From: Thalassospira profundimaris
Lineage (GTDB): Bacteria > Pseudomonadota > Alphaproteobacteria > Rhodospirillales > Thalassospiraceae
Assembly (NCBI RefSeq): GCF_003326795.1
Contig: NZ_JPWI01000010.1
Coordinates: forward strand, 124,001-188,000
Length of the DNA: 64,000 nt
Direction of reading: 5' to 3'
Part shown: one piece after another, positions 43,864 to 53,478 of the stretch
How the letters are laid out: the number at the start of each line of letters is the position of its first letter
How positions within the stretch are numbered: position 1 is the stretch's first letter
Program-made: the position numbers and the translations under genes
The notes under the pieces: model-generated
Seen by the model: the letters and a program-made list of their open reading frames with translations, nothing else
Told to the model about the DNA's origin: nothing
Databases searched by the model: none

Positions 43864-44418
43864 ATGTTCCCGGAAGAAATGTATGCTGTCGTCCCCAATG
43901 CGCTTGATGCGGCAACCTGTGATCGCCTGATCAATGGTTTTGCCCATGAAATGGATGAAGGCGGTCTGGTTCAGGGGCAAACGGCAACCCATATTCGCCG
44001 CTCAAAAATCACATGGTTTAACGAGGAACAGGAACCGGTCGTTTCACGACGGATCGTTGATCTTGTCGCCGATGTTAACCGCAACGTGTTTGATTTTGGC
44101 CTGACCGACTTTGCCGAGGATGCCCAGATTGCGTGTTATGCCGGGGACTTGCGCGGTCATTATGACTGGCACAGTGACGTCGGTGCATCCGAAGTCGCAC
44201 GCCGTCGCAAACTGACCATGGTGATCCAGCTTTCCGAACCCGATCAGTATGAAGGCGGGCAGTTGCAGCTTAATCCGGCGGGACATTTCATTGACGCACC
44301 GATGGAACGCGGAACGGCGATATTCTTTCCAAGCTTTGTTCTGCACCGTGTGGCCCCGACCACAGCGGGCCTTCGCTATTCCCTGACCCAATGGGTGCAC
44401 GGAAATCCGTTCCGCTAA
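43864..44418 (+). CDS. 2-oxoglutarate/Fe(II)-dependent dioxygenase
   Basis: ATG 43864 with GGAGAG upstream gives 184 residues. The double-stranded beta-helix has iron ligands in HYDWHSDVG (HxD) and the distal His in SFVLHRVAPTTAG, with the 2-oxoglutarate arginine in GLRYSLTQWVHG. The layout matches prolyl 4-hydroxylase-like/PKHD-type enzymes. Substrate unknown. It is monocistronic; its 3' end faces the flagellar operon end 30 bp away. Confidence 0.9.
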   Translation: MFPEEMYAVVPNALDAATCDRLINGFAHEMDEGGLVQGQTATHIRRSKITWFNEEQEPVVSRRIVDLVADVNRNVFDFGLTDFAEDAQIACYAGDLRGHYDWHSDVGASEVARRRKLTMVIQLSEPDQYEGGQLQLNPAGHFIDAPMERGTAIFFPSFVLHRVAPTTAGLRYSLTQWVHGNPFR

Positions 44419-44448
44419 CCGGAATGAAGGGGTTCTTTGAGATCGGGC

Positions 44449-44886
44449 CTAATATCTTTCCAGACGATCAAGAAGACGGGGGTTGCCCCATTTCGGCTGA
44501 CGGTCTTCAAGCGCGGTTTCGTGATGGAACACCTGATCATTGTCAGCCGTTTGCTTGTCCAGACGCAGGCTGATCCAGCGCGGGACAAGCTCGTTGTTGA
44601 AATCATCCATCAGAAGCACGGCAGCCGCTTCAAAGCTTTCGAACGGGATGCTTTTGATTTCGGCATAATAATCGGCCAGTGAGTCCGTTTTCAGGATCAG
44701 CCGGTCGGGCACATAGCGCAAGGTCATGCGGGCCGGAAAGACATTTTCAACACCGGTCAGGTTGCTTTGCAACGTCACGACGTAATCAACCTGCGGGCCG
44801 GGATTTACCTCGGTCAGGATCAGGTTTCGACGTTGATAGATTTCAAGCATGACGTTTAACCGGTTTGATGTTTCTGGATCATTCAC
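44449..44886 (-). CDS. QueF-like T-fold protein lacking catalytic residues
   Basis: I see a stretch that aligns with the tunnelling-fold of 7-cyano-7-deazaguanine reductase (QueF): DYVVTLQSNLTGVENVFPAR, then MTLRYVPDRLILKTDSLADY, then FESFEAAAVLLMDDFNNELV and PRWISLRL, with near-identical spacing from the YxPD motif to the PRW/PRY motif. The QueF nucleophilic cysteine (in SLCPxTG) is absent; the matching segment reads QSNLTG. The 145-residue protein is therefore probably not a reductase. It is the last gene of the flagellar operon, 54 bp after a FliK-like gene. Function unknown; the fold call is my inference. Confidence 0.6.
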   Translation of the reverse strand: MNDPETSNRLNVMLEIYQRRNLILTEVNPGPQVDYVVTLQSNLTGVENVFPARMTLRYVPDRLILKTDSLADYYAEIKSIPFESFEAAAVLLMDDFNNELVPRWISLRLDKQTADNDQVFHHETALEDRQPKWGNPRLLDRLERY

Positions 44887-44940
44887 GATACGCCTCTGTC
44901 ACAGGCAGGAAAAGCATTCATTTCATAAGCTTGTTCTGAA

Positions 44941-46563
44941 TTATGCTTCAATTCCATGATGGGAATTGGGGCCGCTACGGTGGCCCGGCGGGGCAATCTG
45001 GACAAAGCGTGATCCATCCTGAAACTGGATATGCCCCTTGTAGCCGGAAATCTGCAATGCTTCGCGGAAAATCCCGCGAATATCATCGCGATTATGGGAT
45101 TGCAGCGGATTTTCCGTGCGAATGATCAGGTCAAACTTGCTGTCTTCTCCTTTGACCAGTCCGTCAAGCTGGGTATGACCCACACCGCTAAAGGACAAAT
45201 CAAGCAGAAAGCGTGTGCCCTGATCATCCTTTTTGTCGGGATCATTGTCCCGATCTCCGTGGCGCCAGCCCAGTTGCAGCTGCTCGACCTTGCCGCCCAT
45301 ATTGAATGGCATGGCCATCACACGCCAGCCATCCGGGCGTTCGTCTGCGGCCATTGCACGTAACTGGCCAAAGTCGCCCTCCAGCCGTTTCAGGCCGCCG
45401 CCATCCGCATCAGAAAGTGACGACAGGCTGTTGGCAGCCCGATCACCGATCCAGCCACGCAGACTTCCGCGTTGTCCAGTCATGGCAGCAAAGAAGAACA
45501 TCATCGCCGTGGTCAGTTTGGGACCGGGTTGAGGCAGATTGTTCAAAAGCGTCATCGCCGCACCCGGATCATGTTGCTGCAAGGCAGAGACGGCCTTTTG
45601 CAAACTGTCCCAGTCATGGGTAAGTGCTGCATTGTGGCCGCGCGCAATCAGCTCGGCCTCGGTCATTGGCATGCCGGTTGGCGCAACCCGGCCACTGGCA
45701 GTGGCATTGACGCTAAAGGACAGGGTGGCGCCCGTCGGCGCGGGAACCGGCAATTTGATCCCGACAATACCGGCTGAGGTCCGAAGGGCCGTATAGCCCT
45801 GTGGCAACATACGGGCTTCTGCACTGTCAGGCGGCAGAACCGTGCCGGTCAGAAGCAATGTTGGCGCAGGTTGTCCGGCCGTTGTCTGGGCGGCGATTGT
45901 CGGTGTGATACCGGCAGTCGGACCAGCACCCCCCGGAACGCTGCCAGGCGCCCCTGTTGCTGCGTTCAGGACGTTGCTGGCCTGCTGTGCGGTGACGGTG
46001 CCCTGACCGAGAAAAATGACCTGTGTCTGGCTGCCTGCTGGTAACTGTGTGCCATTTGGCATGGTGAGGATGGTGGTGGTAACCGCATTGAAGGTCTGAC
46101 CGGGGGTAAGGGTGGTTGCCCCGATATTGCCGGCAGCAAGACTACCACCTGCGCCGGATGCACCCGACGTCAGCGTTTGTGGCAAAAGTTGCAAACGCAG
46201 GGCATCGGCAGGGCTGCCCGCCCCGGAAGATTGTGTCGCGGCATTGGATGTCGGCAAGCGCGCCCAGATCAGATCACCCAGACTGGTTGGCAACTGTGTT
46301 GGCAGCTTGACCGTAACCTGCCCGAGAGCAGTGGCAAGGGTAAGCTGATTTCCCGACTGGGACTGGATGGATGCCTGTAACAGGGTTTCCACCGGAAGCT
46401 TTGCCAGTGCCGCTGCGACCTGTGGCGAAGTGGCGTTGGTAACGGTTGCGGTTACCTGCGCCGGGACCGATCCCTGTGAAGGTTGTCCTGTTGTGCCGCC
46501 CGCCGAGGAGGCCTCTCCACCGACCGCGTTTCCGGGCGATATAGGCTGTGGCGGGATCGTCAT
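44941..46563 (-). CDS. FliK-like protein (second hook-length-control-type gene)
   Basis: This 540-residue protein has a long Ala/Thr/Gly/Gln/Pro-rich N-terminal region (1-370) and a compact C-terminal domain (about 410-525). That domain has RFLLDLSFSGVGHTQLDGLV, FDLIIRTENPLQSHNRDDIR and FREALQISGYKGHIQFQDGS, in the manner of the FliK C-terminal hook-length domain. It starts 7 bp after flhG. A canonical fliK is at 59633-61252, so this is either a divergent paralogue or a related export-switch protein. Confidence 0.7.
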   Translation of the reverse strand: MTIPPQPISPGNAVGGEASSAGGTTGQPSQGSVPAQVTATVTNATSPQVAAALAKLPVETLLQASIQSQSGNQLTLATALGQVTVKLPTQLPTSLGDLIWARLPTSNAATQSSGAGSPADALRLQLLPQTLTSGASGAGGSLAAGNIGATTLTPGQTFNAVTTTILTMPNGTQLPAGSQTQVIFLGQGTVTAQQASNVLNAATGAPGSVPGGAGPTAGITPTIAAQTTAGQPAPTLLLTGTVLPPDSAEARMLPQGYTALRTSAGIVGIKLPVPAPTGATLSFSVNATASGRVAPTGMPMTEAELIARGHNAALTHDWDSLQKAVSALQQHDPGAAMTLLNNLPQPGPKLTTAMMFFFAAMTGQRGSLRGWIGDRAANSLSSLSDADGGGLKRLEGDFGQLRAMAADERPDGWRVMAMPFNMGGKVEQLQLGWRHGDRDNDPDKKDDQGTRFLLDLSFSGVGHTQLDGLVKGEDSKFDLIIRTENPLQSHNRDDIRGIFREALQISGYKGHIQFQDGSRFVQIAPPGHRSGPNSHHGIEA

Positions 46564-46570
46564 GACAGGA

Positions 46571-47359
46571 TTACTCCTCGAGAATGATCTGGGCGATGGC
46601 CTCTATGTCGTGGGCGGCATCGCAATTGGGATGACGGGTCAAAAGAGGAGTCTGGTTACGGATGCATTCAGATACACGTGCATCCGCCCGGATAACGCCA
46701 AGCAAAGGAGGCGAAATCTTGAGGAAACCCTCGCACGCCTTAAGAAGCTTGTTATAGATCGCCTGACCTTCTTTTTTATCCTTGGCCATGTTGATCACCA
46801 CCCGGATATCGGTTTTCGGGCGGGCCATATGGGTAACCTTGATAAAGGCATAGGCATCGGTCAGTGACGTCGGGTCGCCATTGGTAATGACAATCACCGT
46901 ATTGGCAAGACTGGTCATCTGACGCACGCCCTGATCAACACCGGCACCAAGATCAATCAGCACCTTGTCATAGGATTTCCCGGTCTGAATAAGATCGTCA
47001 GAAAGTGCCTGCAAACGGGTTGCCGGAAGATTGGCAAGGCTGCCCGATCCACTACGCCCGGCAATGATATCGAACCCGCCATCGGGGAACGGAGTGATGG
47101 CGTTCTTCAGGCTGATGCGCCCGGCAATGACGCCCCCCAGATCGTGCTTGGGCATCAGGCCAAGCTGAATGTCGATATTGGCAAGGCCCAGATCACCATC
47201 AAAGAGAAGTGCCTTGTGACCTTCGAGAACCATCGCATGGGTCAGGGTAATGGAAAACCAGGTCTTGCCCACGCCACCTTTACCAGACGCGACCGCAATA
47301 ATATTGCGGCCTCTGGTACGCGGGGCAGATTTGGATGCAGCATCAGACTTGGTAGTCAT
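46571..47359 (-). CDS. flhG: MinD-like ATPase FlhG (FleN)
   Basis: This 262-residue P-loop ATPase has the deviant Walker A GKGGVGKT (26-33), DGDLGLANIDIQLGLMP, VLIDLGAGVDQGVRQM and VITNGDPTSLTDAYAFIKV. FlhG counts polar flagella together with FlhF. It overlaps flhF by 4 bases and precedes the FliK-like gene by 7 bp. An N-terminal basic segment replaces the usual FlhF-activating DQAxxLR motif, which I do not see clearly. Confidence 0.9.
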   Translation of the reverse strand: MTTKSDAASKSAPRTRGRNIIAVASGKGGVGKTWFSITLTHAMVLEGHKALLFDGDLGLANIDIQLGLMPKHDLGGVIAGRISLKNAITPFPDGGFDIIAGRSGSGSLANLPATRLQALSDDLIQTGKSYDKVLIDLGAGVDQGVRQMTSLANTVIVITNGDPTSLTDAYAFIKVTHMARPKTDIRVVINMAKDKKEGQAIYNKLLKACEGFLKISPPLLGVIRADARVSECIRNQTPLLTRHPNCDAAHDIEAIAQIILEE

Positions 47360-48336
47360 TTCATGACCTCGGAGAAGCTCGGTTTCGCGGTATCAGCGCG
47401 ATGGGACGGTATCAGAAGCTTTGCCAGGGCAAGGGGACTTAATGCGGTCAGTCCGTCCGCAACCTGGGCTGTCATACTGACATTACAAAGGGAAAGATTT
47501 CCTGAATCCGCCCCGTATAACGCACCGCCAAGGCGGGCGGCAACATCAAGACGTGAAATCATGACACGTGTTGCACCACCATCGGCAAACGCATTGGCAA
47601 TATCGGCCGATTCATAAGCATCAATTCCCGCCGGGTTTACCAGAATGGGTTCACTCGGTATTGCCTTCATGAATTCACAAAGCGTGCCAATCTCGGTTTC
47701 AAGATAGGGATTGCAGCTTGCAGTATCGATCAGGATGACATCCGCGGTCCGAACATCGGTAAAGCGCGATTTCAACTCTTCGGGTGATTTCGCCTGAAGC
47801 AGGTTGACCTTGAGAATACGGGTAAAGGCTTCAAGCTGGGCGATCCCGCCCGCACGTTTGTAATCGGTTGAAAGAACGGCAACTTTACGCTTTTTCATCA
47901 CCGCACGTGCGGCTGTCTTGGCAACGGCAAGCGTCTTGCCCGAACCGGGCGGGCCGACAAAGGCCAATGCACGTGGCGTGTTTTTTTCGGGCAAGGGCGA
48001 GAAATCAAAAATCTCGTCCAGAGCCCCGGCCAGTAATTGCTGTGCAGATGAAGCAGCCGTTTCGCGTGCCATGATGTCGCACAGACGGATACGCAACCGT
48101 TCAGGCAAATTGTGCCGGGTCAATGCCGCCTCTGCAGTATCAAGCTGTTCCTGCAAGGTCGGGGTGTGAGTGATTTCTGTCTCGTAGTCCGGGTCGCGAT
48201 CAAGGGCAGCCGTCAGGCGCACGCCGCTTCCGGGGATATCCTGTGTCGATACAATGATGGCGTCGGCACCCATATGCTCTTTTACAAGCGCCATGGCTTC
48301 GGTCATGGTCGGAGCGGTAAAGGTCTTAAGACGCAT
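47356..48336 (-). CDS. flhF: SRP-like GTPase FlhF
   Basis: This 326-residue protein begins MRLKTFTAPTMTEAMALVKE, the FlhF N-terminus. The basic middle region is short. The NG-type domain has GPPGSGKT (128-135) and VAVLSTDYKRAGGIAQLEAF. The usual DTAGR switch reads DTASC and the TKLD base-recognition motif reads SRLDVAARLGG. It is shorter than many FlhF proteins (about 380-500). It sets the polar position of the flagellum. Confidence 0.9.
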   Translation of the reverse strand: MRLKTFTAPTMTEAMALVKEHMGADAIIVSTQDIPGSGVRLTAALDRDPDYETEITHTPTLQEQLDTAEAALTRHNLPERLRIRLCDIMARETAASSAQQLLAGALDEIFDFSPLPEKNTPRALAFVGPPGSGKTLAVAKTAARAVMKKRKVAVLSTDYKRAGGIAQLEAFTRILKVNLLQAKSPEELKSRFTDVRTADVILIDTASCNPYLETEIGTLCEFMKAIPSEPILVNPAGIDAYESADIANAFADGGATRVMISRLDVAARLGGALYGADSGNLSLCNVSMTAQVADGLTALSPLALAKLLIPSHRADTAKPSFSEVMK

Positions 48337-48392
48337 TCATCTCCTCCCTGCAAGAATTGACCGCAACACGGGGTTTCTGCATGTATCCGTCA

Positions 48393-50555
48393 TCAGATCT
48401 GCCCCAGTGTTTTGAGTTGTGCCTTGGGGTGAATTTCGTTTTGCGACATCACCACCGTGCTCGGACGGAAACGTTCAACGATGGAACGCACATAAGGACG
48501 AATACCCGGGCTTGTCAGAAGAACCGGAGACTCGCCCATCATGCCAAGGCGTTCAAAGGTCGTGCGCACCTTGTTGATGAATTCCTGAAGCTGGCTTGGC
48601 GGAATGGAAAGCTGCTTTTCCTCGCCTGAGCCAACAAGGCTTTCGGCAAAAATCTGTTCCCATTGCGGGGACATGGTCACCAGCGGAATGACGCCATCCT
48701 GATTGGTGTTCACATCCGACAACTGACGGGCAAGGCGCGAACGCACATGCTCGGTCATGAAAGTCGGATTGCGGGTAAAGGCGGTGGATTCAGCAATGCC
48801 TTCAAGAATGGTCGGCAGGTCGCGGATGGATACGCGTTCGGTCAACAGATTCTGAAGAACGCGCTGAACGCCGCCAACCGAAACCTGACCCGGTACGATG
48901 TCTTCGACCAGTTTCTTCTGATCGTCATCAAGTTCATCAAGCAGCTTTTGCGTTTCCGCATAGGACAGCAGTTCGGGCATGTGATCCTTGATCACTTCGG
49001 TGATGTGCGTGGTGATCACGGTTTGCGGATCAACGACCGTATAGCCACGGAACATGGCCTCTTCCTTCATGCCCTGTTCGATCCACATGGCCGGAAGGTT
49101 AAAGGTCGGTTCCATCGTCTTTTCGCCCGACAGGGTGATTTCCTCGCCCCTCGGGTCCATTACCAGCAACATGTTCGGGCGCAGATCGCCTCGACCTGCC
49201 TCGATCTCCTTGACGCGCAGAACATAGGTATTTGCCGGGAGCTGCATATTGTCCTGAATTCGGACAGACGGCATGACAAAGCCCATATCACCGGCAAGCT
49301 GACGACGCAGGGCCTTGATCTGATCGGTCAGCTTCTGACCGCGTTCGGTGCTGATCAGCGATAGCAGTCCGTAACCCAGTTCAAGACGCACATAGTCCAT
49401 GCGCAGGGCATTGGCGATGGGTTCTTCGGGCGGCGGGCCAGCGGCATCTGCTGCGGCCTGGGTTTCTTTCATTTCCTTCTGGGTGATGGCGTCTTTCTGG
49501 CGCTTGCCCATGTAATAGGCGAGATACCCAAGTCCGATCGCAAGTCCCAGGAACCAGATCATCGGAATACCGGGCAGAAGCGACATCCCGGCCATCAGGG
49601 CTGCTGCAACACCGAGGGCCGCAGGATAGTTGCTGACCTGACCAAAGACGGCTTTCTCTGTCGCGCCATCAAGGCCACCCTTGGTGACCAGAAGACCCGC
49701 CGCAGTCGATACGATCAGAGCCGGAATCTGCGACACCAGACCGTCACCAACGGTCAGGATCGTATAGGTTTCAGTGGCCTCTGCAAGCGACAATCCCATC
49801 TGCGCGGTACCAATGATGATCCCGCCAATCACGTTGATGAAGGTAATCAGAATACCGGCAACTGCGTCTCCGCGAACGAACTTGGACGCACCATCCATGG
49901 ACCCGAAGAAGGAACTTTCATCTTCAAGTTCCTTACGGCGGGCCTTGGCCTGTTCCTCGTTGATCAGGCCCGATGACAGATCGGCATCGATTGCCATCTG
50001 CTTGCCGGGCATTGCATCAAGGGTGAAGCGCGCCGCAACTTCGGCGATACGGCCGGAACCCTTGGTGATAACCACAAAGTTGATGATGACAAGGATGGCA
50101 AAAACAATGATCCCGATTACGAAGTTGCCGGAAATCAGGAAGCTGCCAAACGCCTCGATCACTGCGCCCGCTGCATGCGTGCCTTCGTGACCATGGCCCA
50201 GAATCAGACGGGTGGTCGCGATGTTCAACGCAAGCCTGAGCGATGTCGCCACCAGCAGGATCGTCGGGAACGAGTTGAATTCCAGAGGTTTTTGAATGAA
50301 CAGGGACGTCATCAGGATCAGTACAGAGAAACTGATCGACAGAGCCAGCATGAAGTCCAGCAACCATGGCGGCATCGGGAACATCATGACGACAAGAATC
50401 ATGATGAAGCCAAGCGCCATCGCAATGTCGCCACGCTTCATCGCAGAAGCCACACGGGCCTGCAATGCGCCGAAATTTATGCCGCCGGACGCACCGCCAC
50501 CGGGGCCATCAGAGCCGCCAGATCCGGTCGGTGTGATTTCTTGACCTTCGGCCAT
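48393..50555 (-). CDS. flhA: Flagellar export gate protein FlhA
   Basis: This 720-residue protein has an N-terminal membrane half with about 8 helices, including IMFPMPPWLLDFMLALSISF, TILLVATSLRLALNIATTRL and RFTLDAMPGKQMAIDADLSS (the FHIPEP-type loop), and GIIVFAILVIINFVVITKGS. The C-terminal cytosolic domain (about 385-720) docks chaperone-substrate complexes. It forms the nonameric export gate with FlhB. It follows flbD by 93 bp and precedes flhF by 56 bp. Confidence 0.97.
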   Translation of the reverse strand: MAEGQEITPTGSGGSDGPGGGASGGINFGALQARVASAMKRGDIAMALGFIMILVVMMFPMPPWLLDFMLALSISFSVLILMTSLFIQKPLEFNSFPTILLVATSLRLALNIATTRLILGHGHEGTHAAGAVIEAFGSFLISGNFVIGIIVFAILVIINFVVITKGSGRIAEVAARFTLDAMPGKQMAIDADLSSGLINEEQAKARRKELEDESSFFGSMDGASKFVRGDAVAGILITFINVIGGIIIGTAQMGLSLAEATETYTILTVGDGLVSQIPALIVSTAAGLLVTKGGLDGATEKAVFGQVSNYPAALGVAAALMAGMSLLPGIPMIWFLGLAIGLGYLAYYMGKRQKDAITQKEMKETQAAADAAGPPPEEPIANALRMDYVRLELGYGLLSLISTERGQKLTDQIKALRRQLAGDMGFVMPSVRIQDNMQLPANTYVLRVKEIEAGRGDLRPNMLLVMDPRGEEITLSGEKTMEPTFNLPAMWIEQGMKEEAMFRGYTVVDPQTVITTHITEVIKDHMPELLSYAETQKLLDELDDDQKKLVEDIVPGQVSVGGVQRVLQNLLTERVSIRDLPTILEGIAESTAFTRNPTFMTEHVRSRLARQLSDVNTNQDGVIPLVTMSPQWEQIFAESLVGSGEEKQLSIPPSQLQEFINKVRTTFERLGMMGESPVLLTSPGIRPYVRSIVERFRPSTVVMSQNEIHPKAQLKTLGQI

Positions 50556-50648
50556 GGTGTTTGCTTGTTATCCTGTTGGTTGCTTTGTGCCGTTTGCGCT
50601 TTTTGTTGTTTCCCATTGATATGGGGCGCCAGCGACAAGATGTCATGT

Positions 50649-52211
50649 TCAGTCCTGGCCGTCACCTGGTGCCGGAACAGCCAGACCTTCGTCGGTATAT
50701 TGACGCAACTTGTTGCGCAATGTGCGGATCGAAATGCCCAGAATGTTGGCGGCATGGGTACGGTTGCCAAAGCAATGCTTAAGGGTGTCAATGATCAGAT
50801 CGCGCTCTACATCGGCGACTGTGCGTCCGACAAGTGCTGCGGTTATCGAACCGTCATTGCCTTTGGTGCTATCGGATGCCGTGTCCTCGTGCGCACCCGG
50901 ATCAACCTCGTCTGCGGAGGGTTCCAAAGGTTCGTGTTGGACTGGCGGCTGGGCTGCCGGGGCACCGGACTGATAAGCCGATGAAGCAGCACCATAGGCG
51001 GCATTTGCACTGGCATAGGCTGAGCTTGCCCGTGCCGAGGCCGATGACATCGGTGCAACCGGGGCAGGGCTGGGGGCCTGCGGTGCCGGGGCGCGGGCAG
51101 GTTCGCTGCTTGCAGAACCCGACAACATGATGGCTTCCGGGCCGATTTCGTCAGGACCGGCAATCAGAACAGCGCGGTGCATGGTATTTTCAAGTTCACG
51201 CACGTTGCCGCGCCAGTGATGTGAAAGCAGACGGGTAATCGCAAGCGGGCTGATCGGGCGGACCGGAACATCATTGGCTTCGGAGTATTTCTTGACAAAG
51301 AACTCGGCCAGAACCGGAATATCGTCGGGGCGTTCGCGCAGCGACGGGATGTCGAGATTGACGACATTCAGGCGGAAATACAAATCCTCACGGAAATTAC
51401 CGGCATTGACTTCGGCCTCAAGATTGCGGTTCGAGGTCGCCAGAATGCGAACATCGACCTTGACCGGGCTTTTGCCACCCAGACGATCGATCTCCTTTTC
51501 CTGAATCGCTCGCAAAAGCTTGGCCTGAAGGCGGACATCCATTTCGCTGATTTCATCAAGCAGCAATGTCCCGCCATTGGCTTCTTCAAACTTGCCGATA
51601 CGTCTGGCCTGTGCACCGGTAAAGGCACCTTTTTCGTGTCCGAAAAGTTCGGATTCAAGAAGATTGTCGGGGATCGCTGCGCAGTTCACAGCAACAAAGG
51701 GCTTGTCCGAGCGGTTGGACTTGCGATGGACATAGCGCGAAATGATTTCCTTACCCGTACCGCTCTCGCCGGTGATCAGGATGGATGCGGAACTGTTGGC
51801 GACCTGTGCTGCCAGACGCAAGGTTTCGGCCATGCGCGCATCACGATGGATCAGCGCGTGGCTCTCTTCGGTGACCGCTTCAAAGATTGCTGCGATCAGA
51901 TCGGCTTCCGGCGGCAACGGGATGAATTCTTGGGCGCCTGCCTTGATCGCATTGACTGCACCATTGACATCGTTACCGATACCACATGCAACCACCGGCA
52001 CAATGATACGTTCCTGTACCATGGCATCAATCAGGGCAGCGACATCCAGTGCGATGTCTGCCATCACCAGATCGATCCGGTTGCCGGCACGCAGGATATT
52101 AAGCGCAGTTGTTACGCTTTCGGCCAACTGGACCGAAGCGCCGCGCGCCATAGCGATCTTGCTGGCTGCGCCTATCTGTCCGCCCAGTCCACCAACGATC
52201 AGTACCTGCAT
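50649..52211 (-). CDS. flbD: Sigma-54-dependent flagellar regulator FlbD
   Basis: This 520-residue NtrC-type activator has a degenerate receiver (1-115) without the usual LLDIxMP motif, although VMADIALD keeps an Asp. The AAA+ domain has GESGTGKE (148-155), GAFTGA (195-200) for sigma-54 contact and [13 protein letters not shown]. An Ala/Pro/Ser-rich linker follows (about 375-455), then a Fis-type helix-turn-helix, [20 protein letters not shown]. It drives late flagellar genes; candidate sigma-54 promoters lie at 61289-61303 and 63921-63934. Confidence 0.95.
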   Translation of the reverse strand: MQVLIVGGLGGQIGAASKIAMARGASVQLAESVTTALNILRAGNRIDLVMADIALDVAALIDAMVQERIIVPVVACGIGNDVNGAVNAIKAGAQEFIPLPPEADLIAAIFEAVTEESHALIHRDARMAETLRLAAQVANSSASILITGESGTGKEIISRYVHRKSNRSDKPFVAVNCAAIPDNLLESELFGHEKGAFTGAQARRIGKFEEANGGTLLLDEISEMDVRLQAKLLRAIQEKEIDRLGGKSPVKVDVRILATSNRNLEAEVNAGNFREDLYFRLNVVNLDIPSLRERPDDIPVLAEFFVKKYSEANDVPVRPISPLAITRLLSHHWRGNVRELENTMHRAVLIAGPDEIGPEAIMLSGSASSEPARAPAPQAPSPAPVAPMSSASARASSAYASANAAYGAASSAYQSGAPAAQPPVQHEPLEPSADEVDPGAHEDTASDSTKGNDGSITAALVGRTVADVERDLIIDTLKHCFGNRTHAANILGISIRTLRNKLRQYTDEGLAVPAPGDGQD

Positions 52212-52299
52212 AGTCTCATCTCTTTCCGATCAGTTCCAGTTGGCCCCGGTGACCGGATGAATTACCGGTCATCAGGGCCTTGCGTATTCACGTTTCAGA

Positions 52300-53094
52300 T
52301 CAATCGAAATAGCTGACGCGTTTTGACGGCGGCAGGATCGAGTTGATCAGCATTTCCAGACGGCGCGGGTTTTCCTGACGACCGATGGAAACAGCGCCGA
52401 CCATATAGACAGAATTCAGAAGTTCTTCGTCGCTTGAGTTGCGTTCAAGTTTACCGGCAAGCGGCATGAACACCATGTTGGCCAGAACCGCACCATAGAA
52501 GGTGGTCAGAAGTGCGACAGCCATAGACGGACCAATCGATGACGGATCATCAAGGTTGCCAAGCATCTGCACCAGACCGATCAGTGTACCGATCAGCCCC
52601 ATTGCCGGAGCAACATCACCAGCCTTTTTCAAGATATTGGCACCTTTCTGGTGGCGACCAATGGTAGCGTTCATGTCTTTGCGCATGATCGCTTCGACTT
52701 CTTCGGCCGGTGTACCATCAACGACCAGAGACAGGCCTTTCCACAGATATTCTTCACTTTGCAGGCTGTCGAGATGCCCCTGAAGTGAAAGGACACCACC
52801 TTTACGGGCGATTTCTGCCAGTTGCAGGATTTGCAGTGCCGCGTCTGCCGGGTTGCGCGATTTATGGAAAATCGTGCGCATCAGAACCTTGCCCGAACCA
52901 AGGAACTCGCCCATTGCAAAGCTGACGGCCGTAATTGCCGCCGTACCGCCGATAACAATGAGGACAGAGGGGATATCGATAAACGCGCCTGGCGAGCCGC
53001 CAAAGATAATAGCAGCAATCACCAACGCAAAGCCGATGATCAGTCCCCCGACTGTCGCAATGTCAAACGACGTTTTAGTCCCCCCTTCGGCCAT
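52300..53094 (-). CDS. motA: Flagellar motor stator protein MotA (PomA-like)
   Basis: This 264-residue protein has four membrane helices and the MotA/PomA landmarks: DIATVGGLIIGFALVIAAII, FIDIPSVLIVIGGTAAI, a cytoplasmic loop with ARKGGVLSLQ, DVAPAMGLIGTLIGLVQMLG (conserved prolines) and LLTTFYGAVLANMVFMPLAG. The resemblance is closer to the sodium-type PomA, but ion type cannot be fixed without the B subunit, and no motB/pomB is in the window. It is embedded between fliN (22-bp gap) and flbD. Confidence 0.92.
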   Translation of the reverse strand: MAEGGTKTSFDIATVGGLIIGFALVIAAIIFGGSPGAFIDIPSVLIVIGGTAAITAVSFAMGEFLGSGKVLMRTIFHKSRNPADAALQILQLAEIARKGGVLSLQGHLDSLQSEEYLWKGLSLVVDGTPAEEVEAIMRKDMNATIGRHQKGANILKKAGDVAPAMGLIGTLIGLVQMLGNLDDPSSIGPSMAVALLTTFYGAVLANMVFMPLAGKLERNSSDEELLNSVYMVGAVSIGRQENPRRLEMLINSILPPSKRVSYFD

Positions 53095-53115
53095 AGTCGC
53101 AAATCCTCTCTTACG

Positions 53116-53478
53116 TTAGCTTTTCTCTGATTTGATGATTTCCGTCATGGTCACCCCAAGACGGTCTTCGACAACCACCACTTCGCCACGTGCGACCAGA
53201 CGGTTGTTCACATAGATATCAATAGCTTCCCCAACTTTGCGGTCAAGCTCTACGACAGCTCCACGACCAAGTTTCAGCAATTGGCTGACCTGCATGGTTG
53301 CTTTGCCAAGGACTGCGGAAACCTGGACGGGAATGTCATAGACGGCTTCTAGGTCCTTTGACGTCTTCATCTGTTCGCTGCCAGCTTCGGCAGCGGCAAG
53401 AAGTTCTGTCCCTTCGCCCTCTAGTTCGATGTGATCATCGTCGAGTTCCGAAAGTTCAAGATCGTCATCATCAGCCAT
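53116..53478 (-). CDS. fliN: Flagellar motor switch protein FliN
   Basis: This 120-residue protein has an acidic N-terminal 40 residues (MADDDDLELSELDDDHIELE) and a C-terminal SpoA domain: VSAVLGKATMQVSQLLKLGR, GAVVELDRKVGEAIDIYVNN and LVARGEVVVVEDRLGVTMTE. It builds the C-ring and binds FliH. It overlaps the fliH end by 8 bases. Confidence 0.96.
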   Translation of the reverse strand: MADDDDLELSELDDDHIELEGEGTELLAAAEAGSEQMKTSKDLEAVYDIPVQVSAVLGKATMQVSQLLKLGRGAVVELDRKVGEAIDIYVNNRLVARGEVVVVEDRLGVTMTEIIKSEKS

